Positions 44,403 through 54,383 of a DNA stretch of 64,000 nucleotides are shown here, piece by piece. Source of the DNA: Eubacteriaceae bacterium (GTDB lineage Bacteria > Bacillota > Clostridia > Eubacteriales > Eubacteriaceae). Numbering within the stretch: position 1 is the first letter of the stretch; every line of letters starts with the position of its first letter. Under the pieces are notes generated by a model, which was not told the origin of the DNA, made no database searches, and saw nothing but the letters and a program-made list of their open reading frames with translations. The position numbers were made by a program, and so were the translations under genes. The stretch is taken from positions 62,001 through 126,000 of the forward strand of contig JAAYJS010000018.1 in assembly GCA_012522805.1 (NCBI GenBank), in the 5' to 3' direction.

Positions 44403-45565
44403 AAATACTCCATAGTTCCGATTGGCATTTGGGACGGGTTTTAAACGAAAAATCCTTAATAGAGGACCAAGCCCATGGGATAGCCGAAATATTAAAAATT
44501 ATCCGGGAACAACGCCCGGATATCGTTCTTTTAGCAGGTGATGTGTACGATCGCTTTGTCCCCTCTGCAGAAGCTTTAGCTTTGGCCGAACATTTTATCG
44601 AAGAAACGGTATTAGTAGAAAAAATTCCCGTATTGTTGATCGGCGGCAACCACGATGGCCGAAAACGCCTGTCTCACTACAGCAGTTTACTCAATCGATC
44701 GGGGTTATATGTCGTCGGAGAACTCCAAAAAGATATTACACCCATTGTGCTGCAAGACCAGTGGGGAGATATCGCCTTTTGGCCCGTACCCTATATCAAA
44801 CCGGCGGAATACCTCAGCTTAATGCAACGGCCTTTTAATTCCGAGTATACCTACCATGCCATGTATGCCGACATCATTGCGGATATTCAAACTAAAATGG
44901 ACCCTTCACAGCGCAACGTTTTCGTAACCCATAGCTTGGTTTTAAGCGGTGTCGAGGAAATGGCAAACATCGACGACTCCGTCAGGCCCTTGCAATTAGG
45001 CGGTATCGATTACGTGGATGCGGCCCTTTTTTCAGATTTTGATTATGTGGCTTTGGGGCATTTACACCGTCCCCAAAAAGTCGGCAAGGAGACCGTCCGT
45101 TATGCCGGTTCTTTATTGAAATACTCCTTTTCTGAACACCTGCAAAAAAAGAGCATCACCCTGGTGACCTTGGAAGAAAAAGGACAAGTGGCGCTGGACA
45201 GCGTGGATTTTCAACCGCTTAGAGACTTGCGTATCTTAGAAGGTTATTTAGAAGATTTGTTAAAAAAGAAGAACAATGAAGACGGTGATGAAGATTATTT
45301 AAAAATTATTTTATCCGACGAAAAAAGGCAACTCAACCCCATGGAAAGACTGCGTCAAATTTATCCCAATGTGATGGAACTCACGTATCGTGAACGGGAA
45401 AAGCAAGTTTTCACCAAGAGCCATCGGGACATTAAGGAAAGCTTGGAACGCCCCGACAAATTGTTTCAAAAATTTTATGAGCAAGTTCACGGTGTGCCAC
45501 TGAATCGAGAAGAGGGTTTGGAAGTTGCTGAAATTTTTAAGAGTTTGGAAAGTGGTGAAGTATGA
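44399..45565 (+). CDS. sbcD: Exonuclease SbcD (Mre11-like)
   Basis: SbcD is the nuclease of the SbcCD complex, which opens DNA hairpins and trims ends. The 388 residues hold the phosphoesterase motifs HSSDWHLGR, LLAGDVYDRFVPS, GGNHDGRKRLS, VTHSLV and ALGHLHRPQK. It overlaps sbcC by four bases. Confidence 0.96.
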   Translation: MKILHSSDWHLGRVLNEKSLIEDQAHGIAEILKIIREQRPDIVLLAGDVYDRFVPSAEALALAEHFIEETVLVEKIPVLLIGGNHDGRKRLSHYSSLLNRSGLYVVGELQKDITPIVLQDQWGDIAFWPVPYIKPAEYLSLMQRPFNSEYTYHAMYADIIADIQTKMDPSQRNVFVTHSLVLSGVEEMANIDDSVRPLQLGGIDYVDAALFSDFDYVALGHLHRPQKVGKETVRYAGSLLKYSFSEHLQKKSITLVTLEEKGQVALDSVDFQPLRDLRILEGYLEDLLKKKNNEDGDEDYLKIILSDEKRQLNPMERLRQIYPNVMELTYREREKQVFTKSHRDIKESLERPDKLFQKFYEQVHGVPLNREEGLEVAEIFKSLESGEV

Positions 45566-48500
45566 GGCCCTTAAGTTTAAAACTTGACAATTTTGGACCC
45601 TTTTTGAATGAAGAGTTGAATTTTGAAGATCTCAACGATAGCCTCTTTTTAATTACCGGTCCCACAGGCTCGGGGAAGAGCACGGTATTTGACGGTATTT
45701 GTTATGCCCTTTACGGTGAGAGCAGCCAGAGCGACAAGCCCGTGGACCAATTAAAGAGTCATTTTGCAGATCCCGGCGCCACCATGTCGGTGCGCTACAC
45801 CTTCGCTATTCAAAATAAGATCTATAGTATTTTAAGGATACCGGAACAAGAGCGAAAGAGTCAACGAGGGGAAGGGTTGGCCCGTCAATCCCACGAAGCC
45901 ACATTGTTTGAAATGGTGGGAGACCAAGAGGTGGTATTGGCGAGTTCCGTCTCCAAAGTGGCTTCGATGATCGATGAAATCGTAGGCCTGAATGCCTCCC
46001 AATTTCGACAAATCGTCATGCTCCCCCAAGGAGAATTCTCAAAATTATTAAAATCCAAACAAGGGGAAAAAGAAAAACTTTTAAAAAGTATTTTCAATAT
46101 GAAACTCTTTGAAGATTTTAAACAAGAGGTGGGTCTGCGTTATCGCGCTATTAGAGGGGACAACGAAGTTAAACGCAAACAATTGGAAAGCGAAACCTCC
46201 CATTTGATATGGCCGAAAGAAAGGATAACTGAAGAAAAACACGAAGAAGATGTGGTTAAAAATGCCGAAACTCTGATCAACCAAGACATTCAGGCTGTTG
46301 CAGAGAATGCACAGGCTATTGCCCAATTGGAAAAGAGTATCGCCGACGCCGAGGAATACCTTCAATACAAACGAGACTTGGAACGGGATTTTATCGAATT
46401 AAAAGAAGCGCTGGAAAAAGAAAAGGACCTTCAAGGGGCTCGAGAAGAAATGCGCACCTTGGAGATCCACTATACCCGCAGCCAAAATGTGCTGTCCCTA
46501 CGCCCGTTGTACACGGAATGGCAAAGGGGTGTTACAGAACTTCGAGAAGCAGAAAAGCGACTTCTACAATTGGAGGCGGACAAAAAGCAAAAAGAATCGG
46601 ACTTAAAAGTTGCGGAAAAAAAACATCTATTGTATCAAAGCGATGCGTATAGGAGCAATCTTGACAAAGGACAAAAAAATATCGACAACTTGGCAATTTA
46701 CACCGACTATGTTGAGCGTCAGAGCAAACTGGAAGCTGAAATCAAAAAATATTCCGATGCTTTAAACCTTTTGGAAGAAGAGGGGAAAAAGTATTCCGAT
46801 TTAGATGAGAAAAGGGAAGAGCTGTCCAAAGAGAAAGAAACGCGAGATAAGGCCGCTATCGCTGTTTTAAAGGAAGAAAATGTATTGAGCAAAGCCATCC
46901 AAGATCTTGAAAACCAAATCAAGGCTCTGGAAACCTTGGGAGATTTAGAAAAAATTCTGGCTCAGCAAAAGACTGAAAAAGAAAAGCTGACAACTCGATA
47001 CAAAGAGTTGCAGCAACAGGGCAAGATACTGAAAGAGAAACTCTTAAGCGCGGAAGCCGCCATGGAACATGAAAAAGCCGCTGCCCTTTCCGGTAGTTTA
47101 AAGGTCGGCGAACCCTGCCCCGTTTGTGGCTCCACCCACCATCCTTCGCCGGCAAAAGCTTTGGAATCGGTGGATCACAACCGGCATCAAAACCTTAAAA
47201 ACCAGTGGGAGTCTCTTCGAGATCAACTAACCGCCGTCAAAACCAATGAAAGCATTGTTTCTAAAACGATTAAAGAACAGGAAGACAAACGAAACGCCCA
47301 TCTAAAATTGTGGTCGGACTTTCATGATGTCAATTTACAAAACTATCCAACGCGCTTAAACGCTTTAAAAGAGAATTGCAAAACCCTTTCAAACCAACAG
47401 GAGGGTTTGAAGAAAGAGCAGCAACGGCTGACAGAACAGGAGCGTGTTTTAAATGAACGGGAGGCCTTACTCAAAACATATTTGGAAGAGAAAGCACCAT
47501 GGGAAGAAAAACGCAACAACCTGCGTGCACAGTTGGGCGAAGAGCGAGGCAAGGAGAAGGAAAATGCCAAACTCATCGAAGACAAAGCGCTGGATTTGAC
47601 TGACGTCGATTTAACAGGCAATTTGAAAAAACGCATGACAGAAATGGAGACGCAACTGGCAGAAGAAAAACATCGCCAAACTCAAGCCCAGACCGATTTT
47701 ACACAGGGGCAAAATGACTACAACAAGCTCCTATCGGAGCGGGATCATATAAAAGATCGGATCGAAACACTCAAAGATAAAAATTTAGATTACCAAGAAA
47801 AGGTTGAGGCGGCGCTCGTCAAGGCACACCTCACCCATGAGGACTTTAAGGTAGAGCCCCCAAGTGCGGCACAAATGGATTTGGATAAAGAAAAGCTGGA
47901 ACATTATCGGTCAGAAAAAAATGCCAATGCCCAAAATATACAAAGCTTGAAAAAACGCTTAGCGGGTAAAACTCGGGAAAACTTAAAACCTTTAGAGGAA
48001 GCGTTAAAAGAGAAAAGAGAACGGCATATCGCTCGACACCAAGAAAAAACATTAAGGGAAGAGCGCATCCAACAAAACCAAAAGACTTTAAAAAAGGTCG
48101 TGGATTTGAAGTCACAATTAAAACAGGGCGAAAAAAGAGAAGTGTTTTACCAAACGCTGGAACAAACCGTTCGGGGAACCTTGTCGGGTTCCAAACGCAT
48201 TAGCTTTGAACGTTTCATTTTAGCCGCTTATCTTCAAGATATATTGGACGCTTCCAACGACTTTTTACATCGCATGTCTTCCGGGCGTTACCTTTTAAAA
48301 ACGCGAGGCTGGGAAACCGGAGGAGGGCTGGAAATAGAAGTTGAGGACGCCTATACCGGTAAGGTACGCAGCGCCGACACCCTGTCGGGAGGAGAAACCT
48401 TCATGGCTGCCCTTTCCATGGCTATGGGGCTGTCCGACACCATTCAAAGCAAAAGTGGCGGCATTATCTTAGAGACGATTTTCATCGACGAAGGATTTGC

Positions 48501-48675
48501 AACCTTAGACCCCATTTCCTTAGACAAAGCCATCGAAAGTTTGGTGCTTTTACAAAGTATGCACAGAGGTGTCGGCGTTATTTCCCATGTTCAGGGCTTA
48601 AAGGATAGAATTGACTGTAAAATTCAAATTGAAAAAACGGAAGAAGGCTCTTATATTCACGCCGATAAGTTTTAA
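45562..48675 (+). CDS. sbcC: Exonuclease SbcC (Rad50-like ATPase)
   Basis: SbcC is the SMC-like ATPase partner of SbcD. The 1037 residues have Walker A GPTGSGKST at the N-terminus, two long coiled coils, the zinc-hook motif GEPCPVCGSTHH in the middle (near 517), and at the C-terminus the signature LSGGETFMAALSMAM and Walker B ETIFIDEGFATLD. The length is normal for the family. Confidence 0.96.
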   Translation: MRPLSLKLDNFGPFLNEELNFEDLNDSLFLITGPTGSGKSTVFDGICYALYGESSQSDKPVDQLKSHFADPGATMSVRYTFAIQNKIYSILRIPEQERKSQRGEGLARQSHEATLFEMVGDQEVVLASSVSKVASMIDEIVGLNASQFRQIVMLPQGEFSKLLKSKQGEKEKLLKSIFNMKLFEDFKQEVGLRYRAIRGDNEVKRKQLESETSHLIWPKERITEEKHEEDVVKNAETLINQDIQAVAENAQAIAQLEKSIADAEEYLQYKRDLERDFIELKEALEKEKDLQGAREEMRTLEIHYTRSQNVLSLRPLYTEWQRGVTELREAEKRLLQLEADKKQKESDLKVAEKKHLLYQSDAYRSNLDKGQKNIDNLAIYTDYVERQSKLEAEIKKYSDALNLLEEEGKKYSDLDEKREELSKEKETRDKAAIAVLKEENVLSKAIQDLENQIKALETLGDLEKILAQQKTEKEKLTTRYKELQQQGKILKEKLLSAEAAMEHEKAAALSGSLKVGEPCPVCGSTHHPSPAKALESVDHNRHQNLKNQWESLRDQLTAVKTNESIVSKTIKEQEDKRNAHLKLWSDFHDVNLQNYPTRLNALKENCKTLSNQQEGLKKEQQRLTEQERVLNEREALLKTYLEEKAPWEEKRNNLRAQLGEERGKEKENAKLIEDKALDLTDVDLTGNLKKRMTEMETQLAEEKHRQTQAQTDFTQGQNDYNKLLSERDHIKDRIETLKDKNLDYQEKVEAALVKAHLTHEDFKVEPPSAAQMDLDKEKLEHYRSEKNANAQNIQSLKKRLAGKTRENLKPLEEALKEKRERHIARHQEKTLREERIQQNQKTLKKVVDLKSQLKQGEKREVFYQTLEQTVRGTLSGSKRISFERFILAAYLQDILDASNDFLHRMSSGRYLLKTRGWETGGGLEIEVEDAYTGKVRSADTLSGGETFMAALSMAMGLSDTIQSKSGGIILETIFIDEGFATLDPISLDKAIESLVLLQSMHRGVGVISHVQGLKDRIDCKIQIEKTEEGSYIHADKF

Positions 48676-48742
48676 AAAGCGATCTATTTATGAAATCTAA
48701 AGCAAGACATGGTATAGTTTCATCTTGAGAAGGAGATTCAAT

Positions 48743-49294
48743 ATGAAAGTAACGATTTTAATGGGTAGCCAACGCCCAAAAGGACATTCAGCCCAGTTGG
48801 TACAATACATTAAAGGCAAAATGCCCGACGCGGAATTTACGGAGTTTCAGACTCGAAAAATGTCTATCAAACACTGTATTGCCTGCGATAAATGTCTTGA
48901 ACTACAAGGAAGCTGTGTCCTTAAAGACGATGAGATGCATACGGTATATCGCTCTTTAGAGGCATGCGATGCTTTGATCATTGTATCACCGGTGTACTTC
49001 AGCGCTTTTCCCAGTCCTTTAAAAACATTGATCGATCGCTGTCAAATGTTTTATAATTTAAAAGATCGCTCTCATATTCCCGATAAAAAGGTACTATTGG
49101 TTGAAATAGGAGGCGCAAGACATTACAAAAATCAATTCGTAGCAAATTATTGCATCACGGAATGGATGTTGGAAGACATTAACGGCAAATTGGTGGCGGA
49201 TATCGGTATTCCCAATACGGACCGCATCCCCGCCTTGGAGAATACAGAAAAAATGGCTTTATTGGACGAAGCAATAGAAAAATTAAAGGAGTAA
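48743..49294 (+). CDS. NADPH-dependent FMN reductase/iron-sulfur flavoprotein family
   Basis: The 183-residue flavodoxin-fold protein has an N-terminal FMN-binding loop GSQRPKGHSAQL, a cysteine motif HCIACDKCLELQGSC that may bind a FeS cluster or act in redox, and SPVYFSAFPSPLKTLIDRCQ. The ATG follows AAGGAG. It precedes trxA by three bases, so the two form a redox operon. Confidence 0.88.
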   Translation: MKVTILMGSQRPKGHSAQLVQYIKGKMPDAEFTEFQTRKMSIKHCIACDKCLELQGSCVLKDDEMHTVYRSLEACDALIIVSPVYFSAFPSPLKTLIDRCQMFYNLKDRSHIPDKKVLLVEIGGARHYKNQFVANYCITEWMLEDINGKLVADIGIPNTDRIPALENTEKMALLDEAIEKLKE

Positions 49295-49297
49295 ATA

Positions 49298-49621
49298 ATG
49301 ACTAAAATAATTAAATCGAACAATTTTCAAGAAGAAGTTTTAAAAGCGGAAGGTGTGGTTCTAGTAGACTTTTTTGCAACCTGGTGTGGACCGTGCAAAG
49401 CTCTGGCACCTATCTTGGACACCATCTCTCAAGAATACGAAGGTAAAGCAAAGGTATTCAAAATAGATGTCGATGAAGACAATGCCTTGGCTATGGAATA
49501 TCGCGTTATGAGTGTGCCCACGATGAAAATATTTAAAAATGGCGATGTCGTCGAAACCTTAGTCGGTTTACGCAGTGAGGCGGAATTAAGAGAAAAACTG
49601 AATTACTACCTTGCAGATTAA
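49298..49621 (+). CDS. trxA: Thioredoxin
   Basis: The 107-residue protein has the thioredoxin fold with VLVDFFATWCGPCKALAPIL, active site WCGPCK, and the cis-proline in SVPTMKIF. It should reduce protein disulfides in the cytoplasm. No thioredoxin reductase lies nearby; the coupled flavoprotein may supply or use electrons. Confidence 0.96.
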   Translation: MTKIIKSNNFQEEVLKAEGVVLVDFFATWCGPCKALAPILDTISQEYEGKAKVFKIDVDEDNALAMEYRVMSVPTMKIFKNGDVVETLVGLRSEAELREKLNYYLAD

Positions 49622-49698
49622 AAGGTAGAAGTGTCAGTTTGGTCTTCAACAGTCCGTCTGATCGATTGAGCAAAAATAATTTTGAAGAAAATTTGCAG

Positions 49699-49735
49699 CA
49701 CCCACTTGAGATTTCAGTCTCAAGGGGGTGTTTTT
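49699..49735 (+). terminator. Terminator after trxA
   Basis: CACCC and ACTTGAGA pair with TCTCAAG and GGGGTG, followed by TTTTTG. Confidence 0.85.
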
Positions 49736-49797
49736 GTGAAGTGAACAAGTCTTAAAATAGATCGTTCAGTGGACATGGAGAATAGGAAAGGAAAAAA

Positions 49798-50604
49798 ATG
49801 GATTTAACAAGGTTTTCGCCGATGACCTTAGCGTTATTGGCGGGTTTATTTACTTGGGCAACCACAGCTTTGGGGGCATCAACGGTATTTTTCTTTAATA
49901 AAATCAATCGCAAGGTCAACAACGCGATGCTGGGCTTTGCCTCCGGTGTGATGATTGCCGCCAGTTTCTGGTCTTTATTAGCCCCGGCAATAGAAATGGC
50001 GGAAAATGGGCCCCTGCCCTCTTATATACCCGCCTTGGTGGGCTTTTTAGGTGGCGGTGTTTTTTTATGGGTGCTGGACAAATCCTTGCCTCATCTGCAC
50101 CCCGGCGCCAAACAACCCGAAGGGATCTCGACCACGTGGCACAGCTCCATGCTGATGTTTTTGGCCGTTACCTTTCATAATATCCCAGAAGGGATGGCAG
50201 TAGGGGTAGCCTTTGGCGGATTGGCGATAGGGGATGTCGGCGTCTCCTTGGCGGGTGCTCTGTCTCTAGCTATCGGTATCGGTATCCAAAACATACCCGA
50301 AGGGGCGGCGGTGTCCATCCCCATGCGTCGAGAAAATATGTCGCGTTTCAAAGCCTTCATGTACGGTCAGTTTACCGGATTGGTAGAGCCCATCGCGGCG
50401 GTCATCGGCGCTATCGCCGTGATACGTGCCAGAGCCATTTTACCCTATGCCTTGGCTTTTGCCGCAGGTGCTATGATTTACGTCGTTGCGGAAGAATTGA
50501 TTCCCGAATCCAAGCTCGTGGAAGAAGCAGGAGAGGACGTCGCCACCATCGGTGTGATGCTTGGTTTTGCCGTGATGATGCTGTTAGACGTCGCTTTAGG
50601 TTAA
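49798..50604 (+). CDS. ZIP family metal transporter
   Basis: The 268-residue protein has eight membrane helices. Helix IV holds [15 protein letters not shown] and helix [14 protein letters not shown], the binuclear metal-binding sites of ZIP proteins, and the loop after helix III is histidine-containing (PHLHPGAK). It imports divalent metals such as zinc or iron; the specificity is unknown. The next gene, nfo, starts three bases after the stop. Confidence 0.93.
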   Translation: MDLTRFSPMTLALLAGLFTWATTALGASTVFFFNKINRKVNNAMLGFASGVMIAASFWSLLAPAIEMAENGPLPSYIPALVGFLGGGVFLWVLDKSLPHLHPGAKQPEGISTTWHSSMLMFLAVTFHNIPEGMAVGVAFGGLAIGDVGVSLAGALSLAIGIGIQNIPEGAAVSIPMRRENMSRFKAFMYGQFTGLVEPIAAVIGAIAVIRARAILPYALAFAAGAMIYVVAEELIPESKLVEEAGEDVATIGVMLGFAVMMLLDVALG

Positions 50605-50607
50605 GTT

Positions 50608-51441
50608 ATGCTGTATATAGGACCACATTTATCCATTGCTAAGGGTTTTGATGTTGCCGTGGCCAATGCCCGCAGCATCGATGCAAACACCTTTCAGTTT
50701 TTTACCAGAAACCCCAGAGGGGGACGTGCCAGAGAATGGCGAGAAGAAGAAATTTCAGTTTTAAAAGAGGCCGTCCACTCAGGGTTTGGACCTGTGTTGG
50801 CCCACGCACCCTATACACTGAACATGGCATCTAAGGGAGAGAGAACGTTAGAATTTGCAGAGTTGGCCTTTCGAGAAGATTTGGAACGCTTGGAGACCAT
50901 TCCCTGCGATTTTTACAACTTTCACCCCGGAAGCCACGTGGGGCAAGGGGTTGCCAAGGGCATCGAAAAAATATTAAAAATTCTCAATACTGTCATGTGG
51001 AAGGAGCAAAGCACCTTGGTGCTTTTAGAAACCATGTCCGGTAAAGGCAGCGAAATCGGCTCTCGCTTTGAGGAATTGGCGGAGATCATAAAAGGGGCCG
51101 ATTGTGCACAACATTTAGGGGTTTGTCTGGATACCTGCCACATCTATTCCGCCGGTTACGACATCGTGGAAGATTTAGACGGTGTTTTAGAAACCTTCGA
51201 TAAGGTGGTGGGCATCCACCGTTTAAAGGCTATTCACTTGAACGATAGTATGATGCCCTTTAACAGCAAAAAAGATCGCCACGCGCCTTTGGGAAAAGGA
51301 ACCATCGGCTGGGAAACTTTCTACAACATCATCCACCATCCGCAGTTAAAAGATCTTCCTTTTTACTTGGAAACACCCCACGAAGATTTGGAGGGGTATG
51401 GAGCAGAAATAGAAGTATTAAGAAAAGCATACAGCCGATAG
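50608..51441 (+). CDS. nfo: Endonuclease IV (AP endonuclease)
   Basis: Nfo cuts DNA at abasic sites and uses three zinc ions. The 277 residues start YIGPHLSIAKGFD and include FNFHPGSHVGQG, LLETMSGKGSEIGSRFEEL, VCLDTCHIYSAGYD, HLNDSMMPFNSKKDRH and a final LETPHEDLEGYG with the metal glutamate. It shares an operon with the ZIP transporter, a plausible zinc supply. Confidence 0.96.
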   Translation: MLYIGPHLSIAKGFDVAVANARSIDANTFQFFTRNPRGGRAREWREEEISVLKEAVHSGFGPVLAHAPYTLNMASKGERTLEFAELAFREDLERLETIPCDFYNFHPGSHVGQGVAKGIEKILKILNTVMWKEQSTLVLLETMSGKGSEIGSRFEELAEIIKGADCAQHLGVCLDTCHIYSAGYDIVEDLDGVLETFDKVVGIHRLKAIHLNDSMMPFNSKKDRHAPLGKGTIGWETFYNIIHHPQLKDLPFYLETPHEDLEGYGAEIEVLRKAYSR

Positions 51442-51473
51442 GATATCAAAAACCGTTCAACGCTGGCTCAAAA

Positions 51474-51525
51474 AAACTGGATAGTGTTCAAGCAATGACT
51501 GTAAAACACCATCCAGTTTGATTTA
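51474..51525. terminator. Bidirectional terminator between convergent genes
   Basis: AAACTGGATAGTGTT pairs with AACACCATCCAGTTT. T-runs follow on both strands, the longer on the minus strand. It ends nfo and the ECF S-component gene. Confidence 0.8.
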
Positions 51526-51654
51526 AGAATAAAAGTAAAGCGCAGATAAAATAAAAAGATGTCGAGATAAAAACTGAAAATTTCAGCGTGGCAATCGGTT
51601 TTCCTGGGATAGGTTAAGAACCTTGTCCGATTCTGGTCTACAACTCGCAGAGAT

Positions 51655-52164
51655 TTACTCCAGATTGTTTTTAAAAAGCGTTTTGGACAGTGCCAAATAA
51701 ACAATTGCCGCCAACACAACGTTGACTGTAGAGGCGATGATTAAGGGCAAAATCATCGGGGTGAAAAAAGCCATGACAGAGGGTACGATGCCTAAGGCCT
51801 TCGCCAGAATGGCCGATCCGTAAGTCATGATAGGACCGTTGATGAAAATCGCTACAGCAGAGGCCAGAAAGATATTGGTCTTTTGATACAGATAGCCATA
51901 AAACCAACAGGCTGCCGCCATACTAATGGTGATCAAAGCATGCATGGGTATAGACAAAGGGAAACCTGCCAACAAGGCGGAAAAGAGATGCCCGATGGCA
52001 CCAACAGCGGCCCCCATGGGACCACCCAACACTAAAGCAGCAAAATAGGCGGGCATGGCATCTAAAGCGACAGAGCCTAAAATTTTGATCATCCCTCCTA
52101 TGTAGGATAAAGCGATCAAAAGAGCCATTAAGATCATCATTTGTGTTTTAGAACGATTATTCAT
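51655..52164 (-). CDS. ECF transporter S component, substrate uncertain
   Basis: The 169-residue protein has five or six membrane helices and an N-terminal ALLIALSYIGGMIKILGS segment, followed by LDAMPAYFAALVLGGPMGAAVGAIGH, typical of ECF substrate-binding subunits. I recall a similar LDxMPA motif in S components proposed for alpha-ribazole, but this is weak. It is not linked to the T or A genes, so it probably uses a shared EcfAAT module. The cobalt CbiMNQO lies elsewhere in the window. Confidence 0.8.
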   Translation of the reverse strand: MNNRSKTQMMILMALLIALSYIGGMIKILGSVALDAMPAYFAALVLGGPMGAAVGAIGHLFSALLAGFPLSIPMHALITISMAAACWFYGYLYQKTNIFLASAVAIFINGPIMTYGSAILAKALGIVPSVMAFFTPMILPLIIASTVNVVLAAIVYLALSKTLFKNNLE

Positions 52165-52230
52165 AAAATTTCCTTTCTGTATGTATTGATATGTTTATTA
52201 TAACAAACAAAGAAAAGTGGTGTAAAGGAC

Positions 52231-53157
52231 ATGAAAATAGGAATCGATTTAGGTGGCACCAATATCGCCGCCGGTTTGGTCAATCGTCATGGGGAGCTCA
52301 CGGAAGTGGTTTCAGAAAAAACACCTGAAACACAGGGCAAAATCATCGAAGTCATGGTGCATTTGGCAAAGAAACTGATGGCTTGCGCTCCTATCGGGTT
52401 GGTTGGCATTGGCGTACCCGGTGTTTTGTCCGCCGACGCCAAAACCGTGATCCATTGTCCCAACGCCGATATGATGAACACACCCTTGGCCCAGATCATG
52501 GAAGAGGCCTTAAAAACTTCTGTGTACTTGGGGAATGATGCCAATGCTGCAGGTTTAGCGGAAAGCCATTACGGTGCTTTAAAAGACGAACCCAACGCAG
52601 CTATGTTTACATTGGGAACAGGGGTCGGCGGCTATCTCGTGGTATCGGGAAAAGTCGTAACAGGGGCCCATGGCTGTGCAGCTGAATTTGGCCACACCTA
52701 TGTGGGACCTAGGCATTACGATTGCGGCTGTGGTCTCAACGGTTGCTTAGAAACTTTTTCTTCCCTTCGCGGCCTACAAGCTTCAGTTTTAAAAGCCTTG
52801 AACGAAGGGGTGGAAAGCAAGGTGCTGGCACAAGCAGTAAAAGAAAATAAATTGGACGGTAAACTCATTTTGGATAGGGCCAAAGAAGGAGACCCTGCGG
52901 CAGTCATTGCTTTTGAGACCATGATTTTTGGATTATCCATCGCCATTAGAAATTTAATGCACTTGACCGACCCCGCGGTGATTGCCTTTGGTGGCGGCTT
53001 GGCCCGTGCCGGCGATTTTTTGTTTGATGCTTTAAGAGAGGCGGTTGTGCCCGAGCAATTAGCTTATCCGGATATTGCCACTCCAAAATTTGTAGGAGCC
53101 CAACTGGGTAACGATGCGGGGATTATCGGCGCGACTTTATTGGACAGGCTTGTATGA
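52231..53157 (+). CDS. ROK family glucokinase
   Basis: The 308-residue sugar kinase begins with the phosphate loop GIDLGGTNIAAGLV, has GNDANAAGLAE with the catalytic aspartate, GTGVGGYLVV, GAAEFGH-like AAEFGHTYV, and the ROK zinc motif CGCGLNGCLETF. It probably phosphorylates glucose or N-acetylmannosamine. It is a single gene with its own terminator. Confidence 0.9.
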   Translation: MKIGIDLGGTNIAAGLVNRHGELTEVVSEKTPETQGKIIEVMVHLAKKLMACAPIGLVGIGVPGVLSADAKTVIHCPNADMMNTPLAQIMEEALKTSVYLGNDANAAGLAESHYGALKDEPNAAMFTLGTGVGGYLVVSGKVVTGAHGCAAEFGHTYVGPRHYDCGCGLNGCLETFSSLRGLQASVLKALNEGVESKVLAQAVKENKLDGKLILDRAKEGDPAAVIAFETMIFGLSIAIRNLMHLTDPAVIAFGGGLARAGDFLFDALREAVVPEQLAYPDIATPKFVGAQLGNDAGIIGATLLDRLV

Positions 53158-53172
53158 AAGAGAATATTTTAG

Positions 53173-53205
53173 AGTTGATGATCGACGTGAAGTCATCAAC
53201 TTTTA
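53173..53205 (+). terminator. Terminator of the ROK gene
   Basis: AGTTGATGA pairs with TCATCAACT, followed by TTTT. Confidence 0.75.
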
Positions 53206-53210
53206 CAATA

Positions 53211-53250
53211 AATAACACCGAGCAATGAGATCATGCTCGGTGTTATTGTT
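53211..53250. terminator. Bidirectional terminator before rubredoxin
   Basis: AATAACACCGAGCA pairs perfectly with TGCTCGGTGTTATT and is followed by GTTTTT; it sits between convergent genes. Confidence 0.85.
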
Positions 53251-53251
53251 T

Positions 53252-53413
53252 TTATGCGTCTAATGAGAACTCAGATTTTGGTGCGCCACAGTCCGGGCAA
53301 ACCCAATCGTCGGGTATATCTGCAAATGCTGTTCCCGGTGCAACGTCATTATCCGGATCGCCTACAGCCGGATCGTAAACATAACCGCACAAATCACATA
53401 TGTACTTTTCCAT
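53252..53413 (-). CDS. Rubredoxin
   Basis: On the minus strand an ATG behind AAGGAG opens a 53-codon frame. It has the four iron ligands in two knuckles, [18 protein letters not shown] and [13 protein letters not shown], and the normal rubredoxin length. It carries electrons in the cytoplasm of anaerobes, for example to rubrerythrin or superoxide reductase. It is alone, between a terminator and the DUF2284 gene. Confidence 0.96.
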   Translation of the reverse strand: MEKYICDLCGYVYDPAVGDPDNDVAPGTAFADIPDDWVCPDCGAPKSEFSLDA

Positions 53414-53510
53414 AATCAATCTCCTTAACAATTTTTACTATTAGTATAACTTATTTGAACACAATTTACCATTCCGGATTGATTTTTTTTAGAATGATTA
53501 AGAAAGAATC

Positions 53511-54062
53511 TTAGATTTCGTCGATTTCGTCATTGTACAAAACCATTCCGATGATGGTGATGCTCTTCGGTCCGTTATTGTACACCAAACCCGTTGCCTT
53601 AGAAAGATGAACGACATCGACACCGCAACCTTCAAGAGATGGCTTGGCATCTTCAGGAAAGCGACAGGGCAAGTCTTCGAGCAGACCACAGGTTTTGCAT
53701 AGGGTACAACCACCGGCGGATAATACTTTTCCGTCGATGCCCGATTTTCGAATCTCTCTGTGAATTTTATCGTTTATTTTCGTAAAACTTTTGATGATAT
53801 CATCGTAATGCTTGTATTCCTGTCGATTTTTAAAAAAGTGCACTTGACTGAATAAAACGCCTTTTTCATAGGAATAGATCATTTCTTTGCATTCTTCCAA
53901 TGGTCCCAAATGGGGCGGACACATATAATTTTTTCCATATTGGCCACAATCGTTTTTTTCGCAAGCAGCGCGAACGTCTTCCGTTACTCGTACTGTTTTA
54001 GGATCGATTTTTACGATTTCCTTCAGATTGTAGTTGTCTAAAATAGCTTTAATTTTATCCAT
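53511..54062 (-). CDS. DUF2284 predicted metal-binding protein
   Basis: The 183-residue protein carries cysteine groups of the DUF2284 family: RAACEKNDCGQYGKNYMCPP near the N-terminus and GGCTLCKTCGLLEDLPCRFP in the second half, with LEGCGVDVVHLSKATG after them. Such proteins are thought to bind FeS clusters or metal; the role is unknown. The ATG follows AGAGGTGAG. Confidence 0.85.
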   Translation of the reverse strand: MDKIKAILDNYNLKEIVKIDPKTVRVTEDVRAACEKNDCGQYGKNYMCPPHLGPLEECKEMIYSYEKGVLFSQVHFFKNRQEYKHYDDIIKSFTKINDKIHREIRKSGIDGKVLSAGGCTLCKTCGLLEDLPCRFPEDAKPSLEGCGVDVVHLSKATGLVYNNGPKSITIIGMVLYNDEIDEI

Positions 54063-54383
54063 AACTCACCTCTGTTGTATTTTAACATAATTACATAAAA
54101 ATGGAATCATAGTTAATAAAATGGCAAACCTTAAAATATTGCTTTCGCTAGGTGGTAACAAGGAATATTGCGCGGTTGGAGACGATAAATTTTACTTATT
54201 GTATATTCATGTAATGAGATGTGTGATATACTAAGAGCATATTCACCAATACTCACGATGTGCATTATAAAAAATGCGAAAAATACAAAATTTCTGAATA
54301 TTCCTATATTGTATAGTCAGGTATAACGACTTTAAATATATCAGGAGTTTGATGAAGCATTGAGCACAACAAAGGAGGCGGCA
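54063..54383. other. Intergenic, regulatory region of the corrinoid protein gene
   Basis: No gene is seen. A TATA-gtcagg-TATA sequence near 54313-54326 is a weak candidate for a GntR-type site. Confidence 0.35.
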